In this document: positions 1 to 12,990 of the stretch, in pieces | Position numbering within the stretch: position 1 is the first letter of the stretch | How the letters are laid out: each line of letters begins with the position of its first letter | Source: Chiridota heheva | Lineage: Eukaryota > Echinodermata > Holothuroidea > Apodida > Chiridotidae | DNA length: 64,000 nucleotides | Reading direction: 5' to 3' | NCBI GenBank assembly: GCA_020152595.1 | Contig: JAIGNY010000912.1 | Span: forward strand, 539,001-603,000 | Notes under the pieces: model-generated | Database searches by the model: none | What the model saw: only the letters and a program-made list of their open reading frames with translations | What the model was told of the DNA's origin: nothing | Position numbers and translations under genes: made by a program

Positions 1-7
1 TCTTAAT

Positions 8-1495
<1,488 letters not shown>

Positions 1496-2393
1496 CAGTG
1501 GCGTATCTAGAGGGGGAGGGGGGAGATTGAGGCAGTCGCCCTCCCAATATTTTAATCCGTCGATTCAAATTTTAATCCTTTGATTCATATCTTAATCCGT
1601 CGGCTCATATTTTAATCCGTCGGTTTAGATTTTAATCCGTCGCTTTAGATTTTAATCTGTAGGTTCAGATTTTAATCCGTTGGTTCAGATTTTAATCCGT
1701 TGCTTCAAATTTTAATCCTTTGGTTCAGATTTTATTCCGTTGGTTTAAATTTTAATCCGTCGATTCAGATTTCAATCCGTTGATTCAGATTTTAATCCGT
1801 CGGTTCAAATCTTAATCTGTCGGTTCAGATTTTAATCCGTCGCTTCAAATTTTAATCCGTCGGTTCAGAGTTTAATCCGTTGGTTTAGATTTTAATCTGC
1901 CAGTTCAGATTTTAATCCGTGGCTTCAGATTTTAATCCGTCTGTTTAGATTATAATCTGTCGGTTCAGATTGGTTTCCGTTGGTTCAGATCTGAATCCGT
2001 CGATTCAGATTTTAATTCGTAGGTTCAGATTGGTTTCCAATTTTATTCCGTCTGTTCAGATTTTAATCTGTCGGTTCAGATTTTTTTCCGTCGGTTCAGA
2101 TTTTAATCTGTCGGTTCAGATTTTAATCCGTCGGTTCAGATTGGTTTCCGTTGGTTCAGATTAGTTTCCGTCAGTTCAGATTGGTTTCTGTTGGTTCAGA
2201 TTTTAATCCATTGGTTCAGATTTTAATCTGTCGGTTCAGATTTTAATCCATCGGTTCTAATTGGTTCCGTCAGCTCGAGCACTGGGCGTCCGAGTGACAC
2301 CTTGTCACCTGAATTACACCACTACATATCTTGTCAGTTCAATTCAATCTCCTCCCCTCCCATGCCAGTATTAAAATCCTGGCTATGCCACTG
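1496..2393. mobile_element. non-autonomous DNA transposon with imperfect inverted ends, built around a 20-bp array
   Basis: The left end reads CAGTGGCGTATCTAG and the right end, read on the opposite strand, CAGTGGCATAGCCAGG, so the termini are imperfect inverted repeats. The 8-bp flanks (1488-1495 and 2394-2401) agree at 5 of 8 positions, which would suit an old hAT-style 8-bp target duplication but is weak evidence. There is no transposase frame inside; most of the interior is the minisatellite at 1552-2266. Calling it an element rests on the paired ends and on similar ends elsewhere in the window. Confidence 0.55.
1552..2266. repeat. 20-bp minisatellite, about 35 copies
   Basis: The unit is close to CGGTTCAGATTTTAATCCGT, with frequent substitutions and a variant in which TTTTAAT becomes TGGTTTC toward the right side. 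It sits between the inverted ends of the element at 1496-2393. Confidence 0.95.
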
Positions 2394-2478
2394 CGGGGGC
2401 TTTTCGTTTTTGAGGGGCATAAACCTCCCCCCCCCCCACAAAAAAAAAGATACTGAGGACCAGTTTCAGATTAGGGCT

Positions 2479-2875
2479 AGGACCATAGGAAGTTAGGAAC
2501 CTTCCCCTCCCCAGGAAAGGGTTTCTATTTGCGTAAAATTGTTGGATTCTCTTTTCGATTTTGGTAACAGTTCCTGAAAATTTATCGAAATTGATAGTGC
2601 TTTCCCGAAAAGTGAAGAATTTTCCTGAAAATTGAAGTAACGTTCGCGGAAATTTAGGAAGAATTTACGAAAATGAAACATTTTCAAGAAAAGTGAAAGC
2701 AATTTTCTGAAAATTGACAAAAATTCCTTCAAATTCATAATAATTTCTCATAAGTTGAAGAAAATGTTTCTAAAACAGAAGAACATTTTTTGAAAATGAA
2801 GAAATTGTCTCCAAAATTAAGAAAACTTCCTGAAAAATTCAAGAAGAATTCCTGTCAATTTCCCGATTTTTCCAA
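2479..2875. repeat. degenerate A/T-rich array of TTTCCTGAAAATTGAAG-like units
   Basis: Loosely repeated TTTCC-GAAAATTGAAG units of about 20-30 bp. The left border (ACCATAGGAAGTTAGGAACC) resembles the left end of the element at 25828, which has the same kind of interior, so this is probably a remnant of that family. No clear right end was found. Confidence 0.55.
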
Positions 2876-3164
2876 TTAGCGCAGGTGAAAAGGTAAAGGC
2901 ATGCATTTAGAAATTGTATCGCTTTGAAAATTATCGTGGGGTGTGAACCGCCCTGATATTATAAAAACTTCACCCCCTATGATTTTTGGTTCTTTGTTGT
3001 AGATTGTGGTTCAAACTTGGAAGTTTTGGTCCAAAAATAAAGATTTTGGATAAAAGCCTGAAGACTTTTTATCCCAAAGTGAGGAATTTGGGTAAAAAGT
3101 GAAGATTTTGGGGCCAAATTGAAAATGACTGGTTTCAGAATGGAGGATTTTGGTACATTAAATT
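2876..3164. other. AT-rich stretch with loose TTTTGG-containing repeats
   Basis: Between about 2980 and 3160 there is a loose repetition of AAGATTTTGG-like words spaced about 25-35 bases apart, too degenerate to define a unit. No gene was found. Confidence 0.4.
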
Positions 3165-3470
3165 TCATTAATATGCATAGTGGGTGGGGCTTAATCTAAT
3201 TTTGCTAAAAAGTGCTTGTAAGCACGGTTTCTCAAGAACGGTAAACTGGATTCATGTTATATTTGGTACACAGATAGCACATGATCCGTACATGTGTCAT
3301 ATTTTTTTCTGATGGTGATGTCATGCATATTAATGAGTAGGCGGGGCTTAATGTAAAAATATTTAAATGTTCATATTTTAACAAACGCATATCTGTTTTG
3401 TTTGATATTTGGTATAATCATGATGTTAGTTGGCGTATACATGTTCATGATGTAAAAACCTTAGATGTTT
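3165..3470. repeat. tandem duplication, two copies about 156 bp apart
   Basis: The word GGGGCTTAAT recurs at about 3185 and 3341 in the same context (ATTAATATGCAT or its near inverse before it, then a diverged AT-rich part ending in GATATTTGGTAYA). The copies are clearly diverged, so the duplication is old. Confidence 0.6.
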
Positions 3471-4039
3471 TAAATTGTTCACGTTTCTGTGCATGGTCAC
3501 TCTTTGAAAAATATGTGTAGTCTAAAAGAAAAATGTTTGATAATTGTTTCCAATGATTTACAATGAATATGTGTACATTTTGTCAAACTTTTAAAATGAA
3601 CCTGTTCCATATCTCGCCCTCTTCCTCTCTATCTCTCGGTGTTTTAGTTAATGTTTTAGTTCATACCGCACAAAGTGTTAATATATTACTAATAGATATC
3701 ATTTACGTTTTCAAACTTTTCTCTAAAGAACGCCCTTTTTATGAGAAAGTGCTCTTTTGAAACCTAAAACATAATAAGCACTTGGAATTTCAAAGCTTGT
3801 CGAACTGTTAAAGTGCTGAACGGTTCTGACCATTTGACGAATCTATAGCCTACCGTATACTCTCAGGGAGAAAATCTGATGTAGAATGTCGCGTTCCCAT
3901 TTTCATTTTTCCGAGGTACAGGAATGAAGTGATCATTTACATGAAAAAAAAAAAATCCCCTCTCAAAGTGCTGGCTACGGGCCTGCATAAAAATAAAAAT
4001 AAAGATCTATTTGGACTCATAATATTCTCCAAAAATGGG
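3471..4039. other. non-coding stretch, no gene seen
   Basis: AT-rich sequence with only short open frames that lack coding character, and an A-run near 3941. Nothing else was recognised. Confidence 0.45.
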
Positions 4040-4640
4040 GAAGCAGCGGTGGTGGGGTTGGAGTGGTGGGGTTGGAGTGGTGGGGGTTGGAGTGGTGGGG
4101 TTGGAGTGGTGGGGTTGGAGTGGTGGGGGTTGGAGTGGTGGGGTTGGAGTGGTGGGGTTGGAGTGGTGGGGGGTTGGAGTGGTGGGGTTGGAGTGGTGGG
4201 GTTGGAGTGGTGGGGTTGGAGTGGTGGGGTTGGAGTGGTGGGGTTGGAGTGGTGGGGGGTTGGAGTGGTGAGGGTTGGAGTGGTGGGGTTGGAGTGGTGG
4301 GGGTTGGAGTGGTGGGGTTGGAGTGTTGGGGGTTGGAGTATTGGGGATGGGGTGTTGGGGTTGGAGTATTGGGGATGGGAGTGTTGGGGTTGGGGTTGGA
4401 GTGGTGAGGGTTGGAGTGGTGAGGGTTGGATTGGTGGGGTTGGATTGGTGGGGGGAGTGTTGGGGTGGGAGTGTTGGGGTTGGAGTGTTGGGGTTGGAGT
4501 ATTGGGGATGGGAGTGGTGGGGTGGAAGTGTTGGGGGTGTGAGTGTTGGGGTAAGAATGTTGGAGTGGGAGTGTTGGGGTGGGAGTTTTGGGGTGGGATT
4601 AGTGGGGTGGGAGTGGAAGGGTGGGAGTGGTGGGTGTGAG
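4040..4640. repeat. 14-bp G-rich minisatellite
   Basis: The unit is close to GTTGGAGTGGTGGG, with 15-bp variants carrying one more G and, in the right third, GTGTTGGGG and GTATTGGGG variants. The + strand is almost free of C, and the dense GGGG/GG runs make it a candidate for G-quadruplex structure. Because 14 is not a multiple of 3 and the unit has no stop codon in any frame, all three + frames stay open for long stretches (up to 236 codons of Gly/Trp/Val). These are not genes. Confidence 0.97.
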
Positions 4641-4760
4641 GGCTCTTGTTTCGAGCCTGCTTCCTATGCTTCTAAATACCTTGTAATTTACATACCAAAA
4701 TGTAATTTATCACTAAAACTACCTTCAGCGCAAAAAGTGGAGGGGCATGATAGTATGGAT

Positions 4761-6450
4761 CAGTGGCATAACCAGGACTTTCGTATTATGGAGGAGGGAA
4801 GGGGGAGGGGAGGAAGGGGGAAAGGCGGAGAAATTAATTAAACCAACAAGATTTTTATTAGGAGTCAAATTTTAAAAAAGATTGCATCAAAAAAATATAT
4901 ATTTTCGGGAAATTTTCTTCATTTTCGGAAAATTTGCATCAATTTTTGTAAAATGTCTTTCATTTTGGGAATTGTTCTTCATTTTCGAGAAGTTTGCATC
5001 CATTTTTCTTCATTTTTGGGAAAATTGCATCAATTAATTTTTATTGGGATCAATTTTGCATCAATCTTCCTGAAATATTATTCATTTTCGGGATTTTTTC
5101 TTCATTTTCGCAAAATTGCATCAATTATCGTAAAAGTTCCTTCACTTAGGGGAATTGTTCTTTATTTTCGAGAGGTTTGCACAATTTTTGTTCTTCATTT
5201 ACATGAATTTTTCTTTCATTTTCGGAAAATTTCCTTTAATTTTTGTAAAATATCCTTCATTTTGGGGAATTGTTCTTCAATTTCGGGAAGTTTGCATCCG
5301 TCTTTTTTCATTTTGGGAAAATTTGCATCAATTGTTATAAAATTGTATTTAATTTTCTTCAATTTTCTTCAAATTTTGTGAAATCTTCTTTAAATTTGGG
5401 AAATTGTCTTCATTTTTAGAATCAAGTTTGCATCAATTTTCCTGAAATTACCTTCAATTTTTTCTTAATCATTTTCTTCAAGTTTTGTGAAATATTCATT
5501 TTCGGAAAATTGTCTTCATTTTTAAAAAACTTGCATCAATTTTCGTAAAATTTCCTTCACTTTGGGGAATTGTTCTTCATTTTGAAAAGTTTGCATCAAT
5601 TTTTGTTTTTTATTTTTGTTAATTTTTCTTCATTTTCGGAAACTTTGCTTCAATTTTTGTGAAATATCCTTCATTTTGGGAAAATGTTTTTAAATTTCAA
5701 GAAGTTTGCATCCATTTTTCTTCATTTTGGGGAAATTTGCATCAATTATGGTTAAATTTTCTTCAAAATTCGTGAAACTTTTTTCAAATTTTGTGAAATC
5801 TCCTTTAAATTTTGGAAAATTGTTTTCAATTTGGGGATCAATTTTGCATCAATTTTCCTAAAATTACCTTCAATTTTTTTTAATCATTTTCTTCAAATTT
5901 TGTGAAATATTCATTTTCGGGAAATTATTTTTATTTTTGGAAAATTTGCATCAATTTTCGTGAAATGCCTTTCATTTTCAGGAAAATTGCATCAAATCTC
6001 GTAAAATTTCCTTTAATTTCCGTGAAATTTCCTTCAATGTTTATAAAATCTCTCTTCATTTTTTGTAAAATGTTCTCAATCAATTTTCGAGAAATTTTAC
6101 CAAAATTTCTAATAATTTTACGACCCCTCCCCCTTTGCAAACAGTTTGACTGTAATAACAGACTTTTCAAACAATTTTTGTGAAATGTCCTCCATTTTTG
6201 AGGATTTTTCTTCATTTTCGGGAAAATTGCATCAATTATCGTAAATTCCTTCACTTTTTGTGACATTTTCTTCTTTTTTGTGTGAAATCTTCTTCATTTT
6301 GGGGAAATTGTCTTCATTTTTGGGAAATTTGCATCAAATATCGCTGCTGAACCTAATTGCCAATTTTTTGGCAAAATCATTAGTACCTGTCGGCAAATAA
6401 AAGCTTACACCCCACCCCCATTGGACACCTCTTCGCTACGCCCTCGCCTG
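4761..6450. mobile_element. possible non-autonomous DNA transposon with array interior
   Basis: The left end reads CAGTGGCATAACCAGGA. The right end, on the opposite strand, reads CAGGCGAGGGCGTAGCGAAG. These share the CAG...GGCRTA pattern of the elements at 1496 and 25828 but match imperfectly, and the 8-bp flanks do not agree. The interior is almost entirely the degenerate array at 4895-6345. No transposase is visible. Confidence 0.4.
4895..6345. repeat. degenerate array of CTTCATTTTCGGGAAAATT-GCATCAA units
   Basis: About 1.4 kb of loosely repeated words: CTTCATTTT, GGGAAATTG, TTTGCATCAA, CGTAAAATTTCCTTC, in shifting order at 25-30 bp spacing. Larger blocks recur: the stretch near 5420-5510 matches that near 5830-5920. 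The reverse complement of these words resembles the interiors at 2479 and 25930, which suggests one repeat lineage. Open frames inside are by-products. Confidence 0.85.
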
Positions 6451-6810
6451 TTCAGGAAATATAGACTATGTTCCGTTCATACATCACAAGAGTAATTGCA
6501 TATGTGCCCACATTTCCACAAAAATCTTCAAAAGCTGTAACAAGGTCAATATTTAACAAATTGTGATGAAATATATTTTAGTGGATTTGAAATCAATTTA
6601 GCTCTGTTCATATTATCTTTAACAAAAATCATTCGGATTTATTTTTGTATGTATATTAACATGGTGCGCCCTCTCAAAACAGCTGCCCAGCTAGAACAAA
6701 ACAAAAATTTCCCAACATTGCAAATAGACAGTGTGTAAGTTCCGCTATCGATGTCGTAGGCTTAAACAACTAGCCTATCACTCAATGTTGTGGTGCTTAA
6801 ATTGTCAAAA

Positions 6811-6822
6811 ATGGAACCATAA
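6811..6822 (+). promoter_or_regulatory. possible upstream ORF before the first coding exon
   Basis: A four-codon frame (Met-Glu-Pro-stop) lies 42 bases before the proposed start at 6865. If the transcript starts upstream, it could lower initiation at the main start. The transcription start is not known. Confidence 0.2.
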
Positions 6823-6864
6823 GGAAATATTATTTGGAATAATGACGGTCTGAACCATTATAAG

Positions 6865-6949
6865 ATGTCACGACGACTTCAGCTACTTGAGGCTGATATT
6901 CAGGCCGTAACTGCTGCTTGTTTAGGTGATCCAACTTTTCCATTCCAAG
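6865..6949 (+). CDS. first coding exon of an unrecognised spliced gene
   Basis: The exon opens with ATG and encodes 28 codons beginning MSRRLQLLEADIQA, with one base left over, and ends at the strong donor AAG|GTAAGG (GT at 6950). The upstream frame reaches a TAA at 6820-6822 without another ATG, so this is the first available start in frame. It leaves phase 1, which is what the exon at 12936 needs; the chain continues at 15889 and 16074 with phase agreement at every junction. The peptide has ordinary composition, unlike the repeat-derived frames around it. I do not recognise the family. The first intron would be about 6 kb and holds two large minisatellites and a MITE-like element. Confidence 0.5.
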
Positions 6950-7770
6950 GTAAGGGCTTTAAAATTTAAAAACCCTTCAGTAACTTAAAACTAAAAGGAA
7001 ATGATGTACATGTAGGGGCCTAGGCTAACGTAGCCTACAGTCTACCTACAAATCCATATGGGTACTCTTTCCACACTGACTCTGCTTTTAAACAAGAAAG
7101 ACAAAAAACGAACAAGAGTCGCAGATATTATTAGTATTAAATACTGAGCAGAAATGATGTAGGCCTAGGCCTACTTTTTATTTTTGAGGATAACAAATTT
7201 GCAGTAACTCAGCAGCCTGATGCCAGTCACTCCACTTTGTACAGTAGTCAGTAGCATGATGGTTTAAACTTTGTGACTGCTTTAAACTCTTTCACTCCAT
7301 GATAATAATGATAATATAATAATAACAATAATAATAATAATATAATATGATTCTCTGATATGATTTATTCCATTTTCATGTGTTTATTCCCTCAGTTTTC
7401 AATGCATTTAGAAATTTTAATATGATTTATATTTAAGACCAAAATTAATTATGCAATTTTTGTGCAAAACAGCAAAATATTATCAGATTTTTTCCTAATG
7501 CTTTGCTGTGTGTCAATATGGTACTTGGTAGGATTTCAATGCACTTTTTCAACTATGCTGCATGTCAGGCATATCTGTCTGTTTCACTGAATTAAATCTC
7601 CTTATCAAATCTCAAGAGACTAGGAGATTTAGTTCCCTATCACCCCTCTGGGTCATTTCCTTGCTGTTGTGATCGATATTTAATGTCCTCATCTGATGGA
7701 TGATGAGCGCCATCCAGCCATTGTCCACCTTTTCCAAATACTGGATGAGGAGTTAGTGATGCATACGACA
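6950..7770. other. intron-like stretch, no repeat recognised apart from short (ATA)n
   Basis: Lies between exons 1 and 2 of the proposed gene. It holds a short (AAT)n run near 7300-7350. A short open frame at 7696 looks protein-like but its splice sites are weak. Confidence 0.4.
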
Positions 7771-8087
7771 CAGGGCCGGATTAAAGTGGGGGCTAAGGGG
7801 CTGCAGCCCCAGGCCCCCTGGAAAAACAGGTCCACAAAAAGTTTTGAAATGGTAATGATGATGAAAAGCAGTGCATAGGAAAAGGGGGTATGTATTAGTA
7901 CTGTGCACCCTTGACTTTTTAAATATCCACGTAAATTTTATATTGTTACAGAGCATCATCAAAACATTGATAAGAGTTTCGCAATATCAAAAACAAAAAA
8001 CTATCATTTGATTGTGTTTAAAAAGTCGTTCTCTGAGGCCTCTGATCAGAGCTCAGCCCCAAGCCCATAAAGTTCTTAATTTGGCCC
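7771..8087. mobile_element. MITE-like element with inverted ends
   Basis: The left end reads CAGGGCCGGATTAA followed by GGGGCTGCAGCCCCA. The right end, read on the opposite strand, starts GGGGCCAAATTAAGAACTT and continues with a GGGCTTGGGGCTGA block. The pairing of GGGCC-N-ATTAA and of the G/C block at both ends supports a short non-autonomous DNA element of about 317 bp. It has no coding capacity, and no clear target duplication was found. Confidence 0.45.
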
Positions 8088-8860
8088 CACATATGCTACT
8101 GTACTTCTTCCCCCGAGTCCCCCTTCCCAGTCACTAGCATAGTCATTTTTTTTAATTGAGAGTAATTTTAAATTGTGCAGCTTCCACCTTTGTTTTTGCT
8201 GTGTTGTCTCTGGTTCCCCCCTACCCCAGTCAGTGGAGGCTGGCGGTGACCCTACCCTGTTTGTATCCCCTCCAACTGAAGTAGGCCTAAGATACAAGAG
8301 CATCGGAACAAGTCGGGCATATGGCATGCCTTACCAATAATTTGGCGGATCATACCTTTTTCTAACCCCTCCCCGTCTTCTTGCCCAACCAACCTGAAAC
8401 TCCTTCCCAATGCCCCTGACTGTAGCACTTAGCAAATGGAATGATTACAGTGTAGTTGAGATTTCACTGTCTTTTATAGTTATAGTTTCTTCATTTGTTT
8501 TATTACAATTATATTTAATGATTTAAAGTCATTGTACATGCATTTACTGTATTATATTATACTTGTTCACTTAGTGTATCATTTGGACTTTTACAACATC
8601 CTTTGTTAAAATTGAATATTTTCTTCTCATAAATAGATGTTATCATAACTCAGACACTTGTTTGTTTTGGTTATGGACACTTATCTATTTGTTTGTCTTG
8701 ATTACAATATTTTGTTTCTTCTTTCCACCATAATAGGAAAGCAATTAAACTTTAAGTGTAATGATTTCCAAATTCTTGTGTAAATTTTAAAGAGATTCGA
8801 GGACTTGACTTATCAAAGTTAAAAGGTTTTTATTACTGGAAAAAAAAGTGAAGTCAAAAC
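8088..8860. other. non-coding stretch, no gene seen
   Basis: Includes a pyrimidine-rich GC-higher segment (8210-8400) and AT-rich DNA. Open frames are short and unconvincing. Confidence 0.4.
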
Positions 8861-9562
8861 AAATGAATCTTACATGTACAAAAACAATGAATCTTACATG
8901 TACAAAAACAATGAATCTTACATGTACAAAAAACAATGAATCTTACATGTACAAAAAACAATGTATCTTACATGTACAAAAACAATGTAATGTACAAAAA
9001 CAATGAATCTTGCATGTGCAAAAAACAATGAATCTTACATGTGCAAAAACAATTAATCTTTCATGTACAAAAAACAATTAATCTTACATGTGCAAAAAAC
9101 AATTAATCTTACATGTACAAAACAATAAAACTTGCATGTATGAAAAACAATTAATCTTATATGTATAAAAAACAATTAATCTTACATGTACAAAAACAAT
9201 TAATCTTACATGTATCAAAAACAATGAATCTTACATATATAAACAGCAATGAATCTTATATGTATAAAAACAATGAATCTTGCATGTATAAGAAACAATG
9301 AATCTTACATGTATAAGAAACAATGAATCTTACATGTACAAAAAAAAAATCTTACATGTATCAAAACAATGAATTTATTAAAAACAATGAATCTTACATG
9401 TGTAAAAAAACAAAATCTTAATGTATAAGAAACAATGAATCTTACATGTACAAAAAAGAATCTTACATTTATTAAAAACAATGAATCTTACATGTATCAA
9501 AAACAATGAATCTTACACGTTTAAAAAACAATGAATCTTACATGTATGAAAAACAATGAATC
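8861..9562. repeat. 24-bp minisatellite, about 29 copies
   Basis: The unit is close to AACAATGAATCTTACATGTA plus CAAA, with length variants from A-run slippage and loss of part units. ACATGTA is a short palindrome repeated once per unit. Confidence 0.95.
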
Positions 9563-10534
9563 TGAAAATCTACTTGTTTACTTCCACATTTATGACTGTT
9601 TGGAAGAAAAACATATTGTTGTAAGATTAGTTGTGATATAAGTAGCAAAATTTTTCCAAGAAAACCGGTTGTCCAACAATTTTCAGACCCTAGCATAAGA
9701 GCTTGTCTGTCAGGATCTGAGTGTTGATAATGGGATTAATTACAGTATTTGTCGCATTAAGACAAATGATTAAAGAGTCAAGTTTGTAGTCGTTTTGGTA
9801 CCAGAATGTGGTAGAAATGTGATATCCATGATATTTTCCGAAAAGTACTACACAGATCTAATATCTTTTGGATGAGGGTAATTTCAATAAGAGGTCACTG
9901 GAGGTTTTGGCCCTTTTTTATATGCCAAAGTGAAAGATGTTGTGCACCTTCACCGGATGATTAAAATTTTGGTATGGATCCATGTGACAAATTACTAGTT
10001 TTTTGTTTTTCATGCATTTTAAACTAACACAGAAATTTTATAAAACAATTTATGTTTTGGTATCATGTTTATATACGCATTAATGCACTTTTGATAGGAC
10101 TTTGCACTCACGAATGGCCCTCCTTTCACCACTGTACACTCTGCACATTTTAGATTCATCTGTTAATATATCTGAGATTGGTTTTATTTAGTATTACTTT
10201 GTGTAAAATATTTCTTAATAATTGTTTGATGGAAATGATAAATATGTTTTTAAACATAACAGCATGGGGTCCAGGAGCCCACTTAAAGGCCCTAGGCTGG
10301 TTAAAGGGGTGGAACCCAGGCCCTTGTGGTGGTCCAGAGGCTAAACCCCCTGGAAATTTGAGGTTTTTCATGCTTTTAGCTTTCAAAAATGCATTTTTAT
10401 GTCAATTTTTTTATGATTGATTTGGAAACATTTTTTTCAGGTTTTCCAACATTTTTTCATTTTTTTATATGATTAATTTGTTTCATTGCATGAGATGAAA
10501 GGCATTTCCAACATTGCATTGAGGATGAGGTTTT
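9563..10534. other. non-coding stretch, no gene seen
   Basis: AT-rich apart from a GC-richer patch at 10263-10375 whose words (GGCCC, CCCCCTGGAAA) recall the head of the element at 7771 and may be a fragment of a related repeat. No exon is supported. Confidence 0.35.
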
Positions 10535-10740
10535 TCAACATTGCCAGGTTTTCCAACATTGCATTAGGTTTTCCAACCCTGAATTAGCGAGGTTCCCAGG
10601 TTGCATTAGCGAGGTTCCCCAGGTTTTCCAACCTTGCATTAGCGAGGTTCCCCAGGTTTTCCAACATTGCATTAGCGAGGTTCCCCAGGTTTTCCAACCT
10701 TGCATTAGCGAGGTTCCCAGGTTTTCCAACCTTGCATTTG
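10535..10740. repeat. 33-bp minisatellite, about 6 copies
   Basis: The unit combines TTGCATTAGCGAGGTTCCCC with AGGTTTTCCAACC. The first units lack the middle part. Looser copies of AGGTTTTCCAAC continue near 10440 and 10840. Confidence 0.9.
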
Positions 10741-10984
10741 AGATAATACTACAAATAGCTCATCCAGCTGCCTGGGCAACCATATCTGGGCAACCATAAG
10801 TTTTGCTGGGTGTGCCAGTTTGTTTTCCAACAATCAAAGGTGTCAGGTTTTCCAACCTGCATTTTGATAATACTAAACTCATTGCCTCAGATCAACCTGT
10901 TTTTTGGTGAGTTTGACAATCAAAGTGTTGGTACTGTTTGTATTAAACATTGTCAGATCAACCTATGTAATGGCGATTCCGGCT

Positions 10985-11115
10985 GTCCACTGTTCTTCCT
11001 GAAATTTCCTCAGAAATATCAAAGTTTTTTGAGAATTTCTCAGAAAATGTCAAAGTTTCTTCAGAGTTTCTCAGAAAAAGATAAAAGTTTCTTCAGATAT
11101 CCTTATGGAAGGTTA
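10985..11115. repeat. short degenerate array of TTTCTCAGAAAATGTCAAAG-like units
   Basis: Four or five loosely repeated units of about 30 bp containing TTTCTCAGAAA and CAAAGTTT. The open frame through it is a by-product. Confidence 0.6.
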
Positions 11116-11333
11116 GAATTTCCTTACAAAATCTTATAGTTTTTCAGAGTCACTTAAGACAAGATTAAAGAGTAGTTTCCTTAAAAAGTCTACAAAACAT
11201 TTGATATTTTCTTAGAAGATAATTGTAAAATGATATAATTTTCCAATATTCTTCAAAGATCCTCAAGCATCTCTCTTGTAGCACTGGAGATTTAAAATCC
11301 TTAAAATTCGTCAAAATATTTGGGCACCAACGG

Positions 11334-11750
11334 TTGTATCAGGCATGATTATTAAACTCCGCCTTTATTATTGTGGTCATTTGCATAAAGTTGTTACATT
11401 ATATTAACTGACCAGCCTTTTTTTATTTAGTATGCTCAGTCAGGAGTGTGACAGGATGTGACTGCATATGGACATAGGGAGGGATGCCATGTGGGACATG
11501 GATGGGGGCCATGGGGGACATATGATATAATATATACCATGTGGTATACACCAGAGGCTATATCAGGCATAATTATTTAACTGCCTTCTTTTCTTATTTA
11601 ACAAGTCATTTGCATATAAGTTTTTATATGAACTGACACTTTCATACATAGTATGCTCAATCAGGAACTGATAGCTAGGATGAGACTTCTTATGGAGCCT
11701 ATGGGACGTCATGTGGGACATGGGGTAGGATGCCATGTGGGACATGGGGT
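11334..11750. repeat. segmental duplication of the array's left flank, period about 220 bp
   Basis: The sequence from 11338 (TATCAGGCATGATTATT ... AGTATGCTCAGTCAGGA) recurs from 11562 (TATCAGGCATAATTATT ... AGTATGCTCAATCAGGA). Each copy is followed by array units of the 24-bp minisatellite, so flank and array were duplicated together. Confidence 0.7.
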
Positions 11751-12855
11751 GGGATGCCATGTGGAACAGGGTGGAATGCCATGTAGGACATAGGGTAGAA
11801 TGCCATGGGATGGTATGTCATGTGGGACATGGGATGTCATTTGGGACATGGGTGGGATGCCATGTGGAATGGTAGAATACCATGTAGGATATATGGTGAT
11901 GTGCCATGTAGGACATAGTGTGGAATGCCATGGGATGGTATGTCATATGGGACATGGGATGTCATTTGGGACATGGGGTGGGCTGCCATGTGGGACATGG
12001 GGTGGAATGCCATGTGGGACATGGGGTGGGATGCCATGAGTAACACAGAGTGTGACATAGGTTGGGATGCCATGTGTGACATAGGGTAGGAGGCTATATG
12101 GGACATAGGGTAGGAGGCCATGGGGATCATGGGATGTGATGCCATGTGGGACATGAAGTAGAATGTCATTGGGACATTGGGAGGGAACTATGTGAAACAT
12201 ATGGTGGGATCCAATGTGGGACATATGGTGGGATGCCATGTGGGTTATCAGGTGGGAAGCCACTGATGCGGGACATATGGTGGGATGCCATGGGGGACAT
12301 AGGGAGAAATGCCATGTGGGACACAGGGAGGGATGTCATGTGGGACATGGGGAGGGATGTCATATGGTACATACAGTCGAATTAATGTAGGACATACATA
12401 TAGGATGGAATCCATATGGGACATAGGGTGTGATGCCATGTGGGTCATAGGGTGGGATGCCATGTGGGATATATGGTGGAATGCGATGTGGGACATATGG
12501 TGGAATGCCATGTGAGACATACTGTATGTTGGAATGCCCATGTGAGAGATATGGTAAAATGCCATGTGGGACAAGGCATGGGATGGGATGTCATTTGACA
12601 TCTGGGATGGGATCCATGTGGGACATATGGTGGGATGTCATGTGGGTCATAGGATGGGATGCTATGTGGGACATAGGGTGGAATGCTATGTGGGACATGG
12701 GGTGGGATGCCGTATGAGATATGGTGGAATGCCCTGTGGGACATTGGGATGGGATGGGATGTCATGTGGGACATGGGGTGAGATGCCATGTGGGACATGG
12801 GGTGAGATGCCTTGTGGGACATGGGATGCCATGTGGGACTTACTGTGAGATGCCA
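11470..12855. repeat. 24-bp minisatellite, about 50 units, interrupted by a duplicated flank
   Basis: The unit is close to GGGATGCCATGTGGGACATG plus GGGT, with many variants (ATATGGT, ATAGGGT, TCATTT). Because 24 is a multiple of 3, several frames on both strands stay open for 60-125 codons with repeated Met-Pro-Cys-Gly-Thr-Trp or its antisense. These are shadows of the array. Confidence 0.96.
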
Positions 12856-12935
12856 TTTTTATAATTGGCTGGGTCATATGATATGGGTGGCAATTTGCAT
12901 GGGCATGCGAACCATGATGGTATTTACCGTTCTAG

Positions 12936-12990
12936 TTTTTCTGGACAACAAGTGCAGAGTTCAATGCGTGGTGGACAAGTTGAATTTCAG
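12936..12990 (+). CDS. second coding exon of the unrecognised spliced gene
   Basis: The acceptor TTTACCGTTCTAG and donor TTTCAG|GTTGAT bound 55 bases. Read with the one base carried from exon 1, it gives Val then FLDNKCRVQCVVDKLNF, then two bases carried forward, matching the exon at 15889 (AG+A, Arg). A second frame is also open in this short exon, so the frame choice depends on the neighbours: exon 4 is open in one phase only, and working back from it fixes this frame. The exon lies 80 bases after a 1.4-kb minisatellite. Confidence 0.45.

Noticed and set aside
3929..4841. Four overlapping Gly/Trp/Val-rich frames up to 236 codons
   Set aside because: By-products of the 14-bp minisatellite, which has no stop in any frame.
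6661..6734. ATG-led 24-codon segment ending at a GTAAGT donor, a possible alternative first exon
   Set aside because: Leaves phase 2, which would put exon 2 and 3 in frames that hit a stop in exon 4.
7718..7751. 34-base micro-exon with phases that would also fit between exons 1 and 3
   Set aside because: The acceptor has almost no pyrimidine tract and the donor (GTTAGT) is weak; the exon at 12936 fits the same phases with better sites.
11563..12877. Many Met-Pro-Cys-Gly-Thr-Trp or Met-Ser-His-Met-Ala frames on both strands
   Set aside because: By-products of the 24-bp array.
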